Shown here: positions 51,001 to 64,000 of the stretch, in pieces
Layout: each line of letters starts with the position of its first letter
Numbering within the stretch: position 1 is the stretch's first letter
NCBI GenBank assembly: GCA_020002185.1
Contig: CM034538.1
Span: forward strand, 67,368,211-67,432,210
Direction: 5' to 3'
Source of the DNA: Paraescarpia echinospica
Lineage: Eukaryota > Annelida > Polychaeta > Sabellida > Siboglinidae
DNA: 64,000 nucleotides
The notes under the pieces: generated by a model
Seen by the model: only the letters and a program-made list of their open reading frames with translations
What the model was told of the DNA's origin: nothing
Databases searched by the model: none
Program-made: the position numbers and the translations under genes

Positions 51001-54000
51001 CACACATCTACACTGTGACCGCTTATATCCACTTGTTACACATGGACACACATCTACACTGTGACCTCTTATATCCACTTATTACACATGGACACACATC
51101 TACACTGAGACCGCTTCTATCCACTGGTTACACATGGACACACATCTACACTGAGACCGCTTCTATCCACTTGTTACACATGGACACACATCTACACTGA
51201 GACCGCTTCTATCCACTGGTTACACATGGACACACATCTACACTGAGATCGCTTCTATCCACTGGTTACACCTGGACATACATCTACACTGTGATCGCTT
51301 CTATCCACTGGTTACACGTGGACACACATCTACACTGAGATCGCTTCTATCCACTTGTTACACATGGACACACATCTACACTGAGACCGCTTCTATCCAC
51401 TTGTTACACGTGGACACACATCTACACTTAGACCGTTTCTATCCAATTGTTACACATGGACACACATTTACACTGAGACCTCTTCTATCCACTTGTTACA
51501 CATGGAAACACATCTCCACTATGACCGCTTCTATCCACTGATTACACATAGACACACATCTACACTGAGACCGCTTCTATCAACTTGTTACACATGGACA
51601 TACATATACACTGAGACCGCTTCTATCCACTTGTTACACATGGACACACATCTACATTGAGACCGCTTCTATCCACTTGTTGCACATGGACACACATCTA
51701 CACTGAGACCGGTTCTATCCACCTGTTACACATGGACACTCATCTACACTGAAACCAGTTCTATCCACTTGTTACACATGGACACACATCTACAGTGAAA
51801 CCGCTTCTATTCACTTGTTACATATTGACACACATCTACACCGAGACCGCTTCTATCCACTTGTTACACATGGAAACACATCTACACTGAGACCGCTTCT
51901 ATCCACTTGATACACATGGACACACATCTACACTGAGACCACTTCTATCCACTTGTTACACATGGACACACATCTACACTGAGACCGCTTCTATCCAATT
52001 GTTACACATGGACACACAACAACACTGTGACCGCTTCTATCCACTTGTTACTCATGGACACACATATACACTGTGACCGCTTATATCCACTTGTTACACA
52101 TGGACACACATCTACACTGAGACTGCTTCTATCCACTTGTTACACATGGACACACATCTACACTTAGACCGTTTCTATCCACTTGTTACACATGGACACA
52201 CATTTACACTGAGACCTCTTCTATCCACTTGTTACACATGGAAACACATCTACACTTAGACCGCTTCAATCCAGTTGTAACACATGGACACACATCTACA
52301 CTGTGACCGCTTCTATCCACTGGTTACACATGGACACACATCTACACTGAGATCGCTTCTATCCACTTGTTACACATGGACACACATATACACTGAGTCC
52401 GCTTCTATCCACTTTTAGACATGGACACACATCTACACTGAGACCGCTTCTATCCACTGGTTACACATGGACATACATCTACACTGAGACCGCTTCTATC
52501 CACTGGTTACACGTGGACACACATCTACACTGAGATCGCTTCTATCCACTTGTTACACATGGACACACATCTACACTGAGACCGCTTCTATCCACTTGTT
52601 ACACATGGACACACATCTACACTTAGACCGTTTCTATCCACTTGTTACACATGGACACACATTTACACTGAGACCTCTTCTATCCACTTGTTACACATGG
52701 AACACACATCTCCACTATGACCGCTTCTATCCACTGATTACACATAGACACACATCTACACTGAGACCGCTTCTATCCACTTGTTACACATGGACACACA
52801 TCTACACTGAGACCGCTTCTATCCACTTGTTACACATGGACACACATCTACACTGTGACCGCTTATATCCACTTGTTACTCATGGACACACATCTACACA
52901 GTGACCGCTTCTATCAACTTGTTACACATGGACACACATCTACACTGAGACCGGTTCTATCCACCTGTTACACATGGACACTCATCTACACTGAAACCAG
53001 TTCTATCCACTTGTTACACATGGACTCACATCTACAGTGAAACCGCTTCTATTCACTTGTTACATATTGACACACATCTACACCGAGACCGCTTCTATCC
53101 ACTTGTTACACATGGAAACACATCTACACTGAGACCGCTTCTATCCACTTGATACACATGGACACACATCTACACTGAGACCGCTTCTATCCACTTGTTA
53201 CACATGGACACACATCTACACTGAGACCGCTTCTATCCACTTGTTACACATGGACACACATCAACACTGTGACCGCTTCTATCCACTTGTTACACATGGA
53301 CACACATCTACACTGTGACCGCTTCTATCCTCTTGTTACACATGGACAAACATCTACACTGAGACCGCTTCTAATCACTTGTTACACCTGGACACACATC
53401 AACACTGTGACCGCTTATATCCACTTGTTACACATGGACACACATCTACACTGTGACCGCTTATATCCACTTGTTACACATGGACACACATCTACACTGA
53501 GACCGCTTCTATCCACTTGTTACGCATGGACACACATCTACACTGAGACCGTTTCTGTCCAATTGTTACACATGGACACACATCTACACTGTGACCGCTT
53601 CTATCCACTGGTTACACATGGACACACACCAACAATGAGACCGCTTCTATCCACTTGTTACACATGGACACACATATACACTGAGACCGCTTCTATCCAC
53701 TTGTTACACATGGACACACATCTATACTGAGACCGTTTCTATCCACCTGTTACACATGGACACTCATCTACACTGAAACAGGTTATATCCACTTATTACA
53801 CATGGACACACATCTACACTGAAACCGCTTCTATCCATTTGTTACATATTGACACACATTTACACTGAGACCGCTTCTATCCACTTGTTACACATGAAAA
53901 CACATCTACACTGAGACCGCTTATATCCACTTGATACACATGGACGCACTCCTACAATGAGACCGCTTCTATCCACTTGTTACACATGTACACACATATA

Positions 54001-54519
54001 CACTGAGATCGCTTCTATCCACTTGTTACACATGGACACACATCTACACTGAGACCGCTTCTATCCACTTGTTACACATGGACACACATCTACTCTGAGA
54101 CCGCTTCTATCCACTTGTTACACATGGACACACATCTACACTGAGACTGCTTTTATTCACTTGTTACACCTGGACACACATCTACACTGTGACCGCTTAT
54201 ATCCACTTGTTACACATGGACACACATCTACACTGTGACCTCTTATATCCACTTGTTACACATGGACACACATCTACACTGAGACCGCTTCTATCCTCTG
54301 GTTACACATAGACACACAACTACACTGAGACCGCTTCTATCCACTTGTTACACATGGACACACATCTACACTGAGACCTTTTCTATCCACTTGTTACACA
54401 TGGACACACATCTACACTGAGACCGCTTCTATCCACTTGTTACACCTGGACACACATCAACACTGTGACCGCTTATATCCACTTGTTACACATGGACACA
54501 CATCTACACTGTGACCGCT

Positions 54520-56741
54520 TCTATCCACTTGTTACACATGGACACACATCTACACTTAGACCGTTTCTATCCACTTGTTACACGTGGACACACATTTACA
54601 CTGAGACCTCTTCTATCCACTTGTTACACATGGAAACACATCTACACTGAGACCGCTTCAATCCATTTGTAACACATGGACACACATCTACACTGTGACC
54701 GCTTCTATCCACTGGTTACACATGGACACACATCTACACTGAGATCGCTTCTATCCACTTGTTACACATGGACACACATATACACTGAGTCCGCTTCTAT
54801 CCACTTTTACACATGGACACACATCTACACTGAGACCGCTTCTATCCACTGGTTACACATGGACATACATCTACACTGAGACCGCTTCTATCCACTGGTT
54901 ACACGTGGACACACATCTACACTGAGATCGCTTCTATCCACTTGTTACACATGGACACACATCTACACTGAGACCGCTTCTATCCATTTGTTACACATGA
55001 ACACACATCTACACTGTGACCGCTTATATCCACTTGTTACACATGGACACACATCTACACTGAGACTGCTTCTATCCACTTGTTACACATGGACACACAT
55101 CTACACTTAGACCGTTTCTATCCACTTGTTACACATGGACACACATTTACACTGAGACCTCTTCTGTCCACTTGTTACACATGGACAAACATCTACACTG
55201 AGACCGCTTCTATCCACTTGTTACACATGGACACACATCAACACTGTGACCGCTTCTATCCACTTGTTACTCATGGACACACATCTACACTGTGACCGCT
55301 TCTATCCACTTGTTACACATGGACACACATCTACACTGAGACCGGTTCTATCCACCTGTTACACATGGACACTCATCTACACTGAAACCAGTTCTATCCA
55401 CTTGTTACACATGGACACACATCTACAGTGAAACCGCTTCTATTCACTTGTTACATATTGACACACATCTACACCGAGACCGCTTCTATCCACTTGTTAC
55501 ACATGGAAACACATCTACACTGAGACCGCTTCTATCCACTTGATACACATGGACACACATCTACACTGAGACCACTTCTATCCACTTGTTACACATGGAC
55601 ACACATCTACACTGAGACCGTTTCTATCCACTTGTTACACATGGACACACATCAACACTGTGACCGCTTCTATCCTCTTGTTACTCATGGACACACATCT
55701 ACACTGTGACCGCTTCTATCCTCTTGTTACACATGGACACACATCTACACTGAGACCGCTTCTAATCACTTGTTACACCTGGACACGCATCAACACTGTG
55801 ACCGCTTATATCCACTTGTTACACATGGACACACATCTACACTGTGACCGCTTATATACACTTGTTACACATGGACACACATCTACACTGAGACCGCTTC
55901 TATCCACTTGTTACGCATGGACACACATCTACACTGAGACCGTTTCTGTCCAATTGTTACACATGGACACACATCTACACTGAGACCGCTTCTATCCAGT
56001 TGTAACACATGGACACACATTTACACTGTGACCGCTTCTATCCACTGGTTACACATGGACACACATGTACACTGAGATCGCTTCTATCCACTTGTTACAC
56101 ATGGACACACATATACACTGAGTCCGCTTCTATCCACTTTTACACATGGACACACATGTACACTGAGACCGCTTCTATCCACTGGTTACACATGGACACA
56201 CATCTACACTGAGACCGCTTCTATCCACTGGTTACACGTGGACACATATCTACACTGAGATCGCTTCTATCCACTTGTTACACATGGACACACATCTACA
56301 CTGAGATCGCTTCTATCCACTTGTTACACATGGACACACATCTACACTGAGACCACTTCTATCCACTTGTTACACATGGACACACATCTACACTGAGACC
56401 GTTTCTATCCAATTGTTACACATGGACGCACATCTACACTGAGAACGCTTCTATCCACTTGTTACACCTGGACACACATCAACACTGTGACCGCTTATAT
56501 CCACTTGTTACACATGGACACACATCTACACTGAGACCGCTTCTATCCACTTGTTACACATGGACACACATCTACACTGAGACCGCTTCTATCCACTTGT
56601 TACACATGTACACACATATACACTGAGATCGCTTCTATCCACTTGTTACACATGGACACACATCTACACTGAGACCGCTTCTATCCACTTGTTACACATG
56701 GACACACATCTACTCTGAGACCGCTTCTATCCACTTGTTAC
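54520..56741 (+). repeat. Higher-order segment matched at 2,045-4,270
   Basis: Right-block partner of the left-block segment. Diagnostic variants at relative positions 0, 404, 570, 984 and 1,333 from 54,676 coincide with those from 2,201. Beyond 56,741 the two differ for roughly 0.4 kb (monomer replacement of about equal length), then similar variants resume at 57,342 and 4,871. Confidence 0.8.
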
Positions 56742-59700
56742 ACATGGACACACATCTACACTGTGACCGCTTATATCCACTTGTTACACATGGACACACA
56801 TCTACACTGTGACCTCTTATATCCACTTGTTACACATGGACACACATCTACACTGAGACCGCTTCTATCCTCTGGTTACACATAGACACACAACTACACT
56901 GAGACCGCTTCTATCCACTTGTTACACATGGACACACATCTACACTGAGACCGTTTCTATCCACTTGTTACACATGGACACACATCTACACTGAGACCGC
57001 TTCTATCCACTTGTTACACCTGGACACACATCAACACTGTGACCGCTTATATCCACTTGTTACACATAGACACACATCTACACTGTGACCGCTTATATCC
57101 ACTTGTTACTCATGGACACACATCTACACTGTGACCGCTTATATCCACTTGTTACACATGGACACACATCTACACTGAGACTGCTTCTATCAACTTGTTA
57201 CACATGGACACACATCTACACTTAGACCGTTTCTATCCACTTGTTACACATGGACACACATTTACACTGAGACCTCTTCTATCCACTTGTTACACATGGA
57301 AACACATCTACACTGAGACCGCTTCAATCCAGTTGTAACACATGGACACACATCTACACTGTGACCGCTTCTATCCACTGGTTACACATGGACACACATC
57401 TACACTGAGATCGCTTCTATCCACTTGTTACACATGGACACACATATACACTGAGTCCGCTTCTATCCACTTTTACACACGGACACACATCTACACTGAG
57501 ACCGCTTCTATCCACTGGTTACACATGGACATACATCTACACTGAGACCGCTTCTATCCACTGGTTACACGTGGACACACATCTACACTGAGATCGCTTC
57601 TATCCACTTGTTACACATGGACACACATCTACACTGAGACCGCTTCTATCCACTTGTTACACATGGACACACATCTACACTTAGACCGTTTCTATCCACT
57701 TGTTACACATGGACACACATTTACACTGAGACCTCTTCTATCCACTTGTTACACATGGAAACACATCTACACTGAGACCGCTTCTATCCACATGTTACTC
57801 ACGGACACACATCTACACTGAGGCCGCTTCTATCCACTTGTTACACATGGACACACATCTACACTGTGACCACTTCTATCCACAGGTTACACATGGACAC
57901 ACACCAACAATGAGACCGCTTCTATCCACTTGTTACACATGGACACACATATACACTGAGACCGCTTCTATCCACTTGTTACACATGGACACTCATCTAC
58001 ACTGAAACAGGTTCTATCCACTTGTTACACATGGACACACATCTACACTGAAACCGCTTCTATCCACTTGTTACATATTGACACACATCTACACTGAGAC
58101 CGCTTCTATCCACTTGTTACACATGGAAACACATCTACACTGAGACCGCTTATATCCACTTGATACACATGGACACACTCCTACAATGAGACCGCTTCTA
58201 TCCACTTGTTACACATGTACACACATATACACTGAGATCGCTTCTATCCACTTGTTACACATGGACACACATCTACACTGAGACCGCTTCTATCCACTTG
58301 TTACACATGGACACACATCTACACTGTGACCGCTTCTATCCACTGGTTACACATGGACACACACCAACAATGAGACCGCTTCTATCCACTTGTTACACAT
58401 GGACACACATCTACACTGAGACCGCTTCTATCCACTTGTTACACATGGACACACATCTATACTGAGACCGTTTCTATCCACCTGTTACACATGGACACTC
58501 ATCTACACTGAAACAGGTTCTATCCACTTGTTACACATGGACACACATCAACACTGTGACCGCTTATATCCACTTGTTACACATGGACACACATCTACAC
58601 TGTGACCGCTTATATCCACTTGTTATTCATGGACACACATATACACTGTGACCGCTTATATCCACTTGTTACACATGGACACACATCTACACTGAGACTG
58701 CTTCTATCCACTTGTTACACATGGACACACATCTACACTTAGACCGTTTCTATCCACTTGTTACACATGGACACACATTTACACTGAGACCTTTTCTATC
58801 CACTTGTTACACATGGAAACACATCTACACTGAGACCGCTTCAATCCAGTTGTAACACATGGACATACATCTACACTGTGACCGCTTCTATCCACTGGTT
58901 ACACATGGACACACATTTACACTGAGATCGCTTCTATCCACTTGTTACACATGGACACACATATACACTGAGTCCGCTTCTATCCACTTTTAGACATGGA
59001 CACACATCTACACTGAGACCGCTTCTATCCACTGGTTACACATGGACATACATCTACACTGAGATCGCTTCTGTCCACTGGTTACACGTGGACACACATC
59101 TACACTGAGATCGCTTCTATCCACTTGTTACACATGGACACACATCTACACTGAGACCGCTTCTATCCACTTGTTACACGTGGACACACATCTACACTTA
59201 GACCGTTTCTATCCACTTGTTACACATGGACACACATTTACACTGAGACCTCTTCTCTCCACTTGTTACACATGGAAACACATCTCCACTATGACCGCTT
59301 CTATCCACTGATTACACATAGACACACATCTACACTGAGACCGCTTCTATCAACTTGTTACACATGGACATACATATACACTGAGACCGCTTCTATCCAC
59401 TTGTTACACATGGACACACATCTACATTGAGACCGCTTCTATCCACTTGTTGCACATGGACACACATCTACACTGAGACCGGTTCTATCCACCTGTTACA
59501 CATGGACACTCATCTACACTGAAACCAGTTCTATCCACTTGTTACACATGGACACACATCTACAGTGAAACCGCTTCTATTCACTTGTTACATATTGACA
59601 CACATCTACACCGAGACCGCTTCTATCCACCTGTTACACATGGAAACACATCTACACTGAGACCGCTTCTATCCACTTGATACACATGGACACACATCTA

Positions 59701-62700
59701 CACTGAGACCACTTCTATCCACTTGTTACACGTGGACACACATCTACACTGAGATCGCTTCTATCCACTTGTTACACATGGACACACATCAACACTGTGA
59801 CCGCTTCTATCCACTTGTTACTCATGGACACACATCTACACTGTGACCGCTTCTATCCTCTTGTTACACATGGACACACATCTACACTGAGACCGCTTCT
59901 AATCACTTGTTACACCTGGACACACATCAACAATGTGACCGCTTATATCCACTTGTTACACATGGACACACATCTACACTGTGACCGCTTATATCCACTT
60001 GTTACACATGGACACACATCTACACTGAGACCGCTTCTATCCACTTGTTACGCATGGACACACATCTAAACTGAGACCGTTTCTGTCCAATTGTTACACA
60101 TGGACACACATCTACACTGTGACCGCTTCTATCCACTGGTTACACATGGACACACACCAACAATGAGACCGCTTCTATCCACTTGTTACACATGGACACA
60201 CATATACACTGAGACCGCACACACATATACACTGAGACCGCTTCTATCCACTTGTTACACATGGACACACATCTATACTGAGACCGTTTCTATCCACCTG
60301 TTACACATGGACACTCATCTACACTGAAACAGGTTATATCCACTTGTTACAAATGGACACACATCTACACTGAAACCGCTTCTATCCATTTGTTACATAT
60401 TGACACACATCTACACTGAGACCGCTTCTATCCACTTGTTACACATGGAAACACATCTACACTGAGACCGCTTATATCCACTTGATACACATGGACACAC
60501 TCCTACAATGAGACCGCTTCTATCCACTTGTTACACATGTACACACATATACACTGAGATCGCTTCTATCCATTTGTAACACATGGACACACATCTACAC
60601 TGAGACCGCTTCTATCCACTTGTTACACATGGACACACATCTACTCTGAGACCGCTTCTATCCACTTGTTACACATGGACACACATCTACACTGAGACTG
60701 CTTTTATTCACTTGTTACACCTGGACACACATCTACACTGTGACCGCTTATATCCACTTGTTACACATGGACACACATCTACACTGTGACCTCTTATATC
60801 CACGTGTTACACATGGACACACATCTACACTGAGACCGCTTCTATCCACTGGTTACACATAGACACACAACTACACTGAGACCGCTTCTATCCACTTGTT
60901 ACACATGGACACACATCTACACTGAGACCGTTTCTATCCACTTGTTACACATGGACACACATCTACACTGAGACCGCTTCTATCCACTTGTTACACCTGG
61001 AAACACATCAACACTGTGACCGCTTATATCCACTTTTTACACATGGACACACATCTACACTGTGACCGCTTATATCCACTTGTTACTCATGGACAAACAT
61101 CTACACTGTGACCGCTTATATCCACTTGTTACACATGGACACACATCTACACTGAGACTGCTTCTATCCACTTGTTACACATGGACACACATCTACACTT
61201 AGAACGTTTCTATCCACTTGTTACACATGGACACACATTTACACTGAGACCTCTTCTATCCACTTGTTACACATGGAAACACATCTACACTGAGACCGCT
61301 TCAATCCAGTTGTAACACATGGACACACATCTACACTGTGACCGCTTCTATCCACTGGTTACACATGGACACACATCTACACTGAGATCGCTTCTATCCA
61401 CTTGTTACACATGGACACACATATACACTGAGTCCGCTTCTATCCACTTTTACACATGGACACACATCTACACTGAGACCGCTTCTATCCACTGGTTACA
61501 CATGGACATACATCTACACTGAGACCGCTTCTATCCACTGGTTACACATGGACACACATCTACACTGAGATCGCTTCTATCCACTTGTTACTCATGGACA
61601 CACATCTACACTGAGGCCGCTTCTATCCACTTGTTACACATGGACACACTTCTACACTGTCACCACTTCTATCCACTGGTTACACATGGACACACACCAA
61701 CAATGAGACCGCTTCTATCCACTTGTTACACATGGACACACATATACACTGAGACCGCTTCTATCCACTTGTTACACATGGACACACATCTATACTGAGA
61801 CCGTTTCTATCCACCTGTTACACATGGACACTCATCTACACTGAAACAGGTTCTATCCACTTGTTACACATGGACACACATCTACACTGAAACCGCTTCT
61901 ATCCACTTGTTACATATTGACACACATCTACACTGAGACAGCTTCTATCCATTTGTTACACATGGAAACACATCTACACTGAGACCGCTTATATCCACTT
62001 GATACACATGGACACACTCGTACAATGAGACCGCTTCTATCCACTTGTCACACATGTACACACATATACACTGAGGTCGCTTCTATCCACTTGTTACACA
62101 TGGACACACATCTACACTGAGACCGCTTCTATCCACTTGTTACACATGGACACACATCTACTCTGAGACCGCTTCTATCCACTTGTTACACATGGACACA
62201 CATCTACACTGAGACCGCTTCTATTCACTTGTTACACCTGGACACACATCTACACTGTGACCGCTTATATCCACTTGTTACACATGGACACACATCTACA
62301 CTGTGACCTCTTATATTCACTTGTTACACATGGACACACATCTACACTGAGACCGCTTCTATCCACTGGTTACACATAGACACACAACTACACTGAGACC
62401 GCTTCTATCCACTTGTTACACATGGACACACATCTGCACTGAGACCGTTTCTATCCACTTGTTACACATGGACACACATCTACACTGAGACCGCTTCTAT
62501 CCACTTGTTACACCTGGACACACATCAACACTGTGACCGCTTATATCCACTTGTTACACATGGACACACATCTACACTGTGACCGCTTATATCCACTTGT
62601 TACTCATGGACACACATATACACTGTGACCGCTTATATCCACTTGTTACACATGGACACACATCTACACTGAGACTGCTTCTATCCACTTATTACACATG

Positions 62701-64000
62701 GACACACATCTACACTTAGACCGTTTCTATCCACTTGTTACACGTGGACACACATTTACACTGAGACCTCTTCTATCCACTTGTTACACATGGAAACACA
62801 TCTACACTGAGACCGCTTCAATCCAGTAGTAACACATGGACACACATCTACACTGTGACCGCTTCTATCCACTGGTTACACATGGACACACATCTACACT
62901 GAGATCGCTTCTATCCACTTGTTACACATGGACACACATATACACTGAGTCCGCTTCTATCCAATTTTAGACATGGACACACATCTACACTGAGACCGCT
63001 TCTATCCACTGGTTACACATGGACATACATCTACACTGAGATCGCTTCTATCCACTGGTTACACGTGGACACACATCTACACTGAGATCGCTTCTATCCA
63101 CTTGTTACACATGGACACACATCTACACTGAGACCGCTTCTATCCACTTGTTACACATGAACACACATCTACACTGTGACCGCTTATATCCACTTGTTAC
63201 ACATGGACACACATCTACACTGAGACTGCTTCTATCCACTTGTTACACATGGACACACATCTACACTGAGATCGCTTCTATCCACTTGTTACACATGGAC
63301 ACACATCTACACTGAGACCGCTTCTATCCACTTGTTACACATGGACACACATCTACACTGAGACCGTTTCTATCCACTTGTTACACATGGACACACATCT
63401 ACACTGAGACCGCTTCTATCCACTTGTTACACCTGGACACACATCAACACTGTGACCGCTTATATCCACTTGTTACACATGGACACACATCTACACTGTG
63501 ACCGCTTATATCCACTTGTTATTCATGGACACACATCTACACTGTGACCGCTTATATCCACTTGTTACACATGGACACACATCTACACTGAGACTGCTTC
63601 TATCCACTTGTTACACATGGACACACATCTACACTTAGACCGTTTCTATCCACTTGTTGCCCATGGACACACATCTACACTTAGACCGTTTCTATCCACT
63701 TGTTACACATGGACACACATCTACACTTAGACCGTTTCTATCCACTTGTTACCCATGGACACACATCTACACTTAGACCGTTTCTATACACTTGTTACAC
63801 ATGGACACACATTTACACTGAGTCCGCTTCTATCCACTTTTACACATGGACACACATCTACACTGAGACCGCTTCTATCCACTGGTTACACATGGACATA
63901 CATCTACACTGAGACCGCTTCTATCCACTGGTTACACGTGGACACACATCTACACTGAGATCGCTTCTATCCACTTGTTACACATGGACACACATCTACA

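Larger units (their letters stand above)
43585..64000 (+). repeat. 46-bp satellite array, right block
   Basis: Same monomer and orientation as the left block, about 440 copies, running to the window edge. Many copies of the 1-bp-deleted variant here read CACTTTTAGACATGG (TAG for TAC), seen at about 46,161, 49,288 and 52,416 with spacings of 3,127 and 3,128 bp (68 monomers minus 1 bp), and again at 43,771, 58,991 and 62,968. The unmutated CACTTTTACAC form characteristic of the left block dominates 54.7-57.5 kb, 61.4 kb and the window end. Irregular junctions occur near 45,418 (CTATTACTTG, 1-bp loss), 49,663 (ACACAAGGGACAT), 52,700 (GGAACACACATC) and 60,216 (ACCGCACACACATATAC, truncated unit). 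Confidence 0.98.

Noticed and set aside
44577..63958. Frames up to 153 codons in the right block
   Set aside because: Same reason; identical copies recur with the higher-order period.

Overview
The window looks like nuclear DNA of a metazoan, most likely a marine invertebrate and perhaps a mollusc. The evidence is long (CA)n, (TTCG)n and (GTGC)n microsatellites, many unrelated minisatellites, two decayed non-LTR retrotransposons, a short CCCTAA-like stretch and no bacterial-style genes or operons. The taxon is an inference; nothing in the sequence fixes the species. I find no intact host protein gene, rRNA or tRNA gene.

Layout. (1) 1-19,895: a continuous array of a 46-bp satellite, plus-oriented in the sense used here, with monomer variants arranged in long higher-order patterns. 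(2) 19,896-42,584: a 22.7-kb non-satellite island. (3) 42,585-43,584: exactly 1,000 N, an assembly gap. (4) 43,585-64,000: the same 46-bp satellite in the same orientation, running off the window. Variant order is shared between the two blocks over kilobases (for example 2,045-4,270 with 54,520-56,741, and 1,040-1,619 with 63,421-64,000).

The island is a mosaic of tandem repeats. It holds a 32-bp duplication (20.1 kb), (CA)n, an 82-bp dimer (22.5 kb), (TTCG)n twice, an alternating 32-bp array (22.8 kb), a 13-bp array (24.7 kb), a nested 34/42/43-bp satellite (24.86-26.6 kb), a 34-bp array (27.3 kb), a 22-bp array bounded by direct repeats (27.8-28.3 kb), a degenerate array near 28.45 kb, a 48-bp array (31.7 kb), an 82-bp array of 15 full copies (32.7-34.0 kb), a 61/76-bp array with a telomere-like motif (34.0 kb) and a 29-bp array carrying TGAGTCA in each unit (34.8 kb). 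A 0.4-kb element with 70-bp inverted arms sits at 32.23-32.65 kb.

The only recognisable protein-coding sequence belongs to two minus-strand LINEs. One (about 35.6-38.8 kb) has an APE-type endonuclease and a reverse transcriptase. The other (about 39.8-41.7 kb) has a CR1/L2/Jockey-like reverse transcriptase. Both are broken by stops and frameshifts, and both have independently lost the stretch around the first catalytic Asp of the polymerase. Copies of a roughly 30-bp module joined to (TA)n, in direct and inverted orientation, bracket the first LINE. The many small open frames in the tandem arrays are by-products of repeat periodicity.
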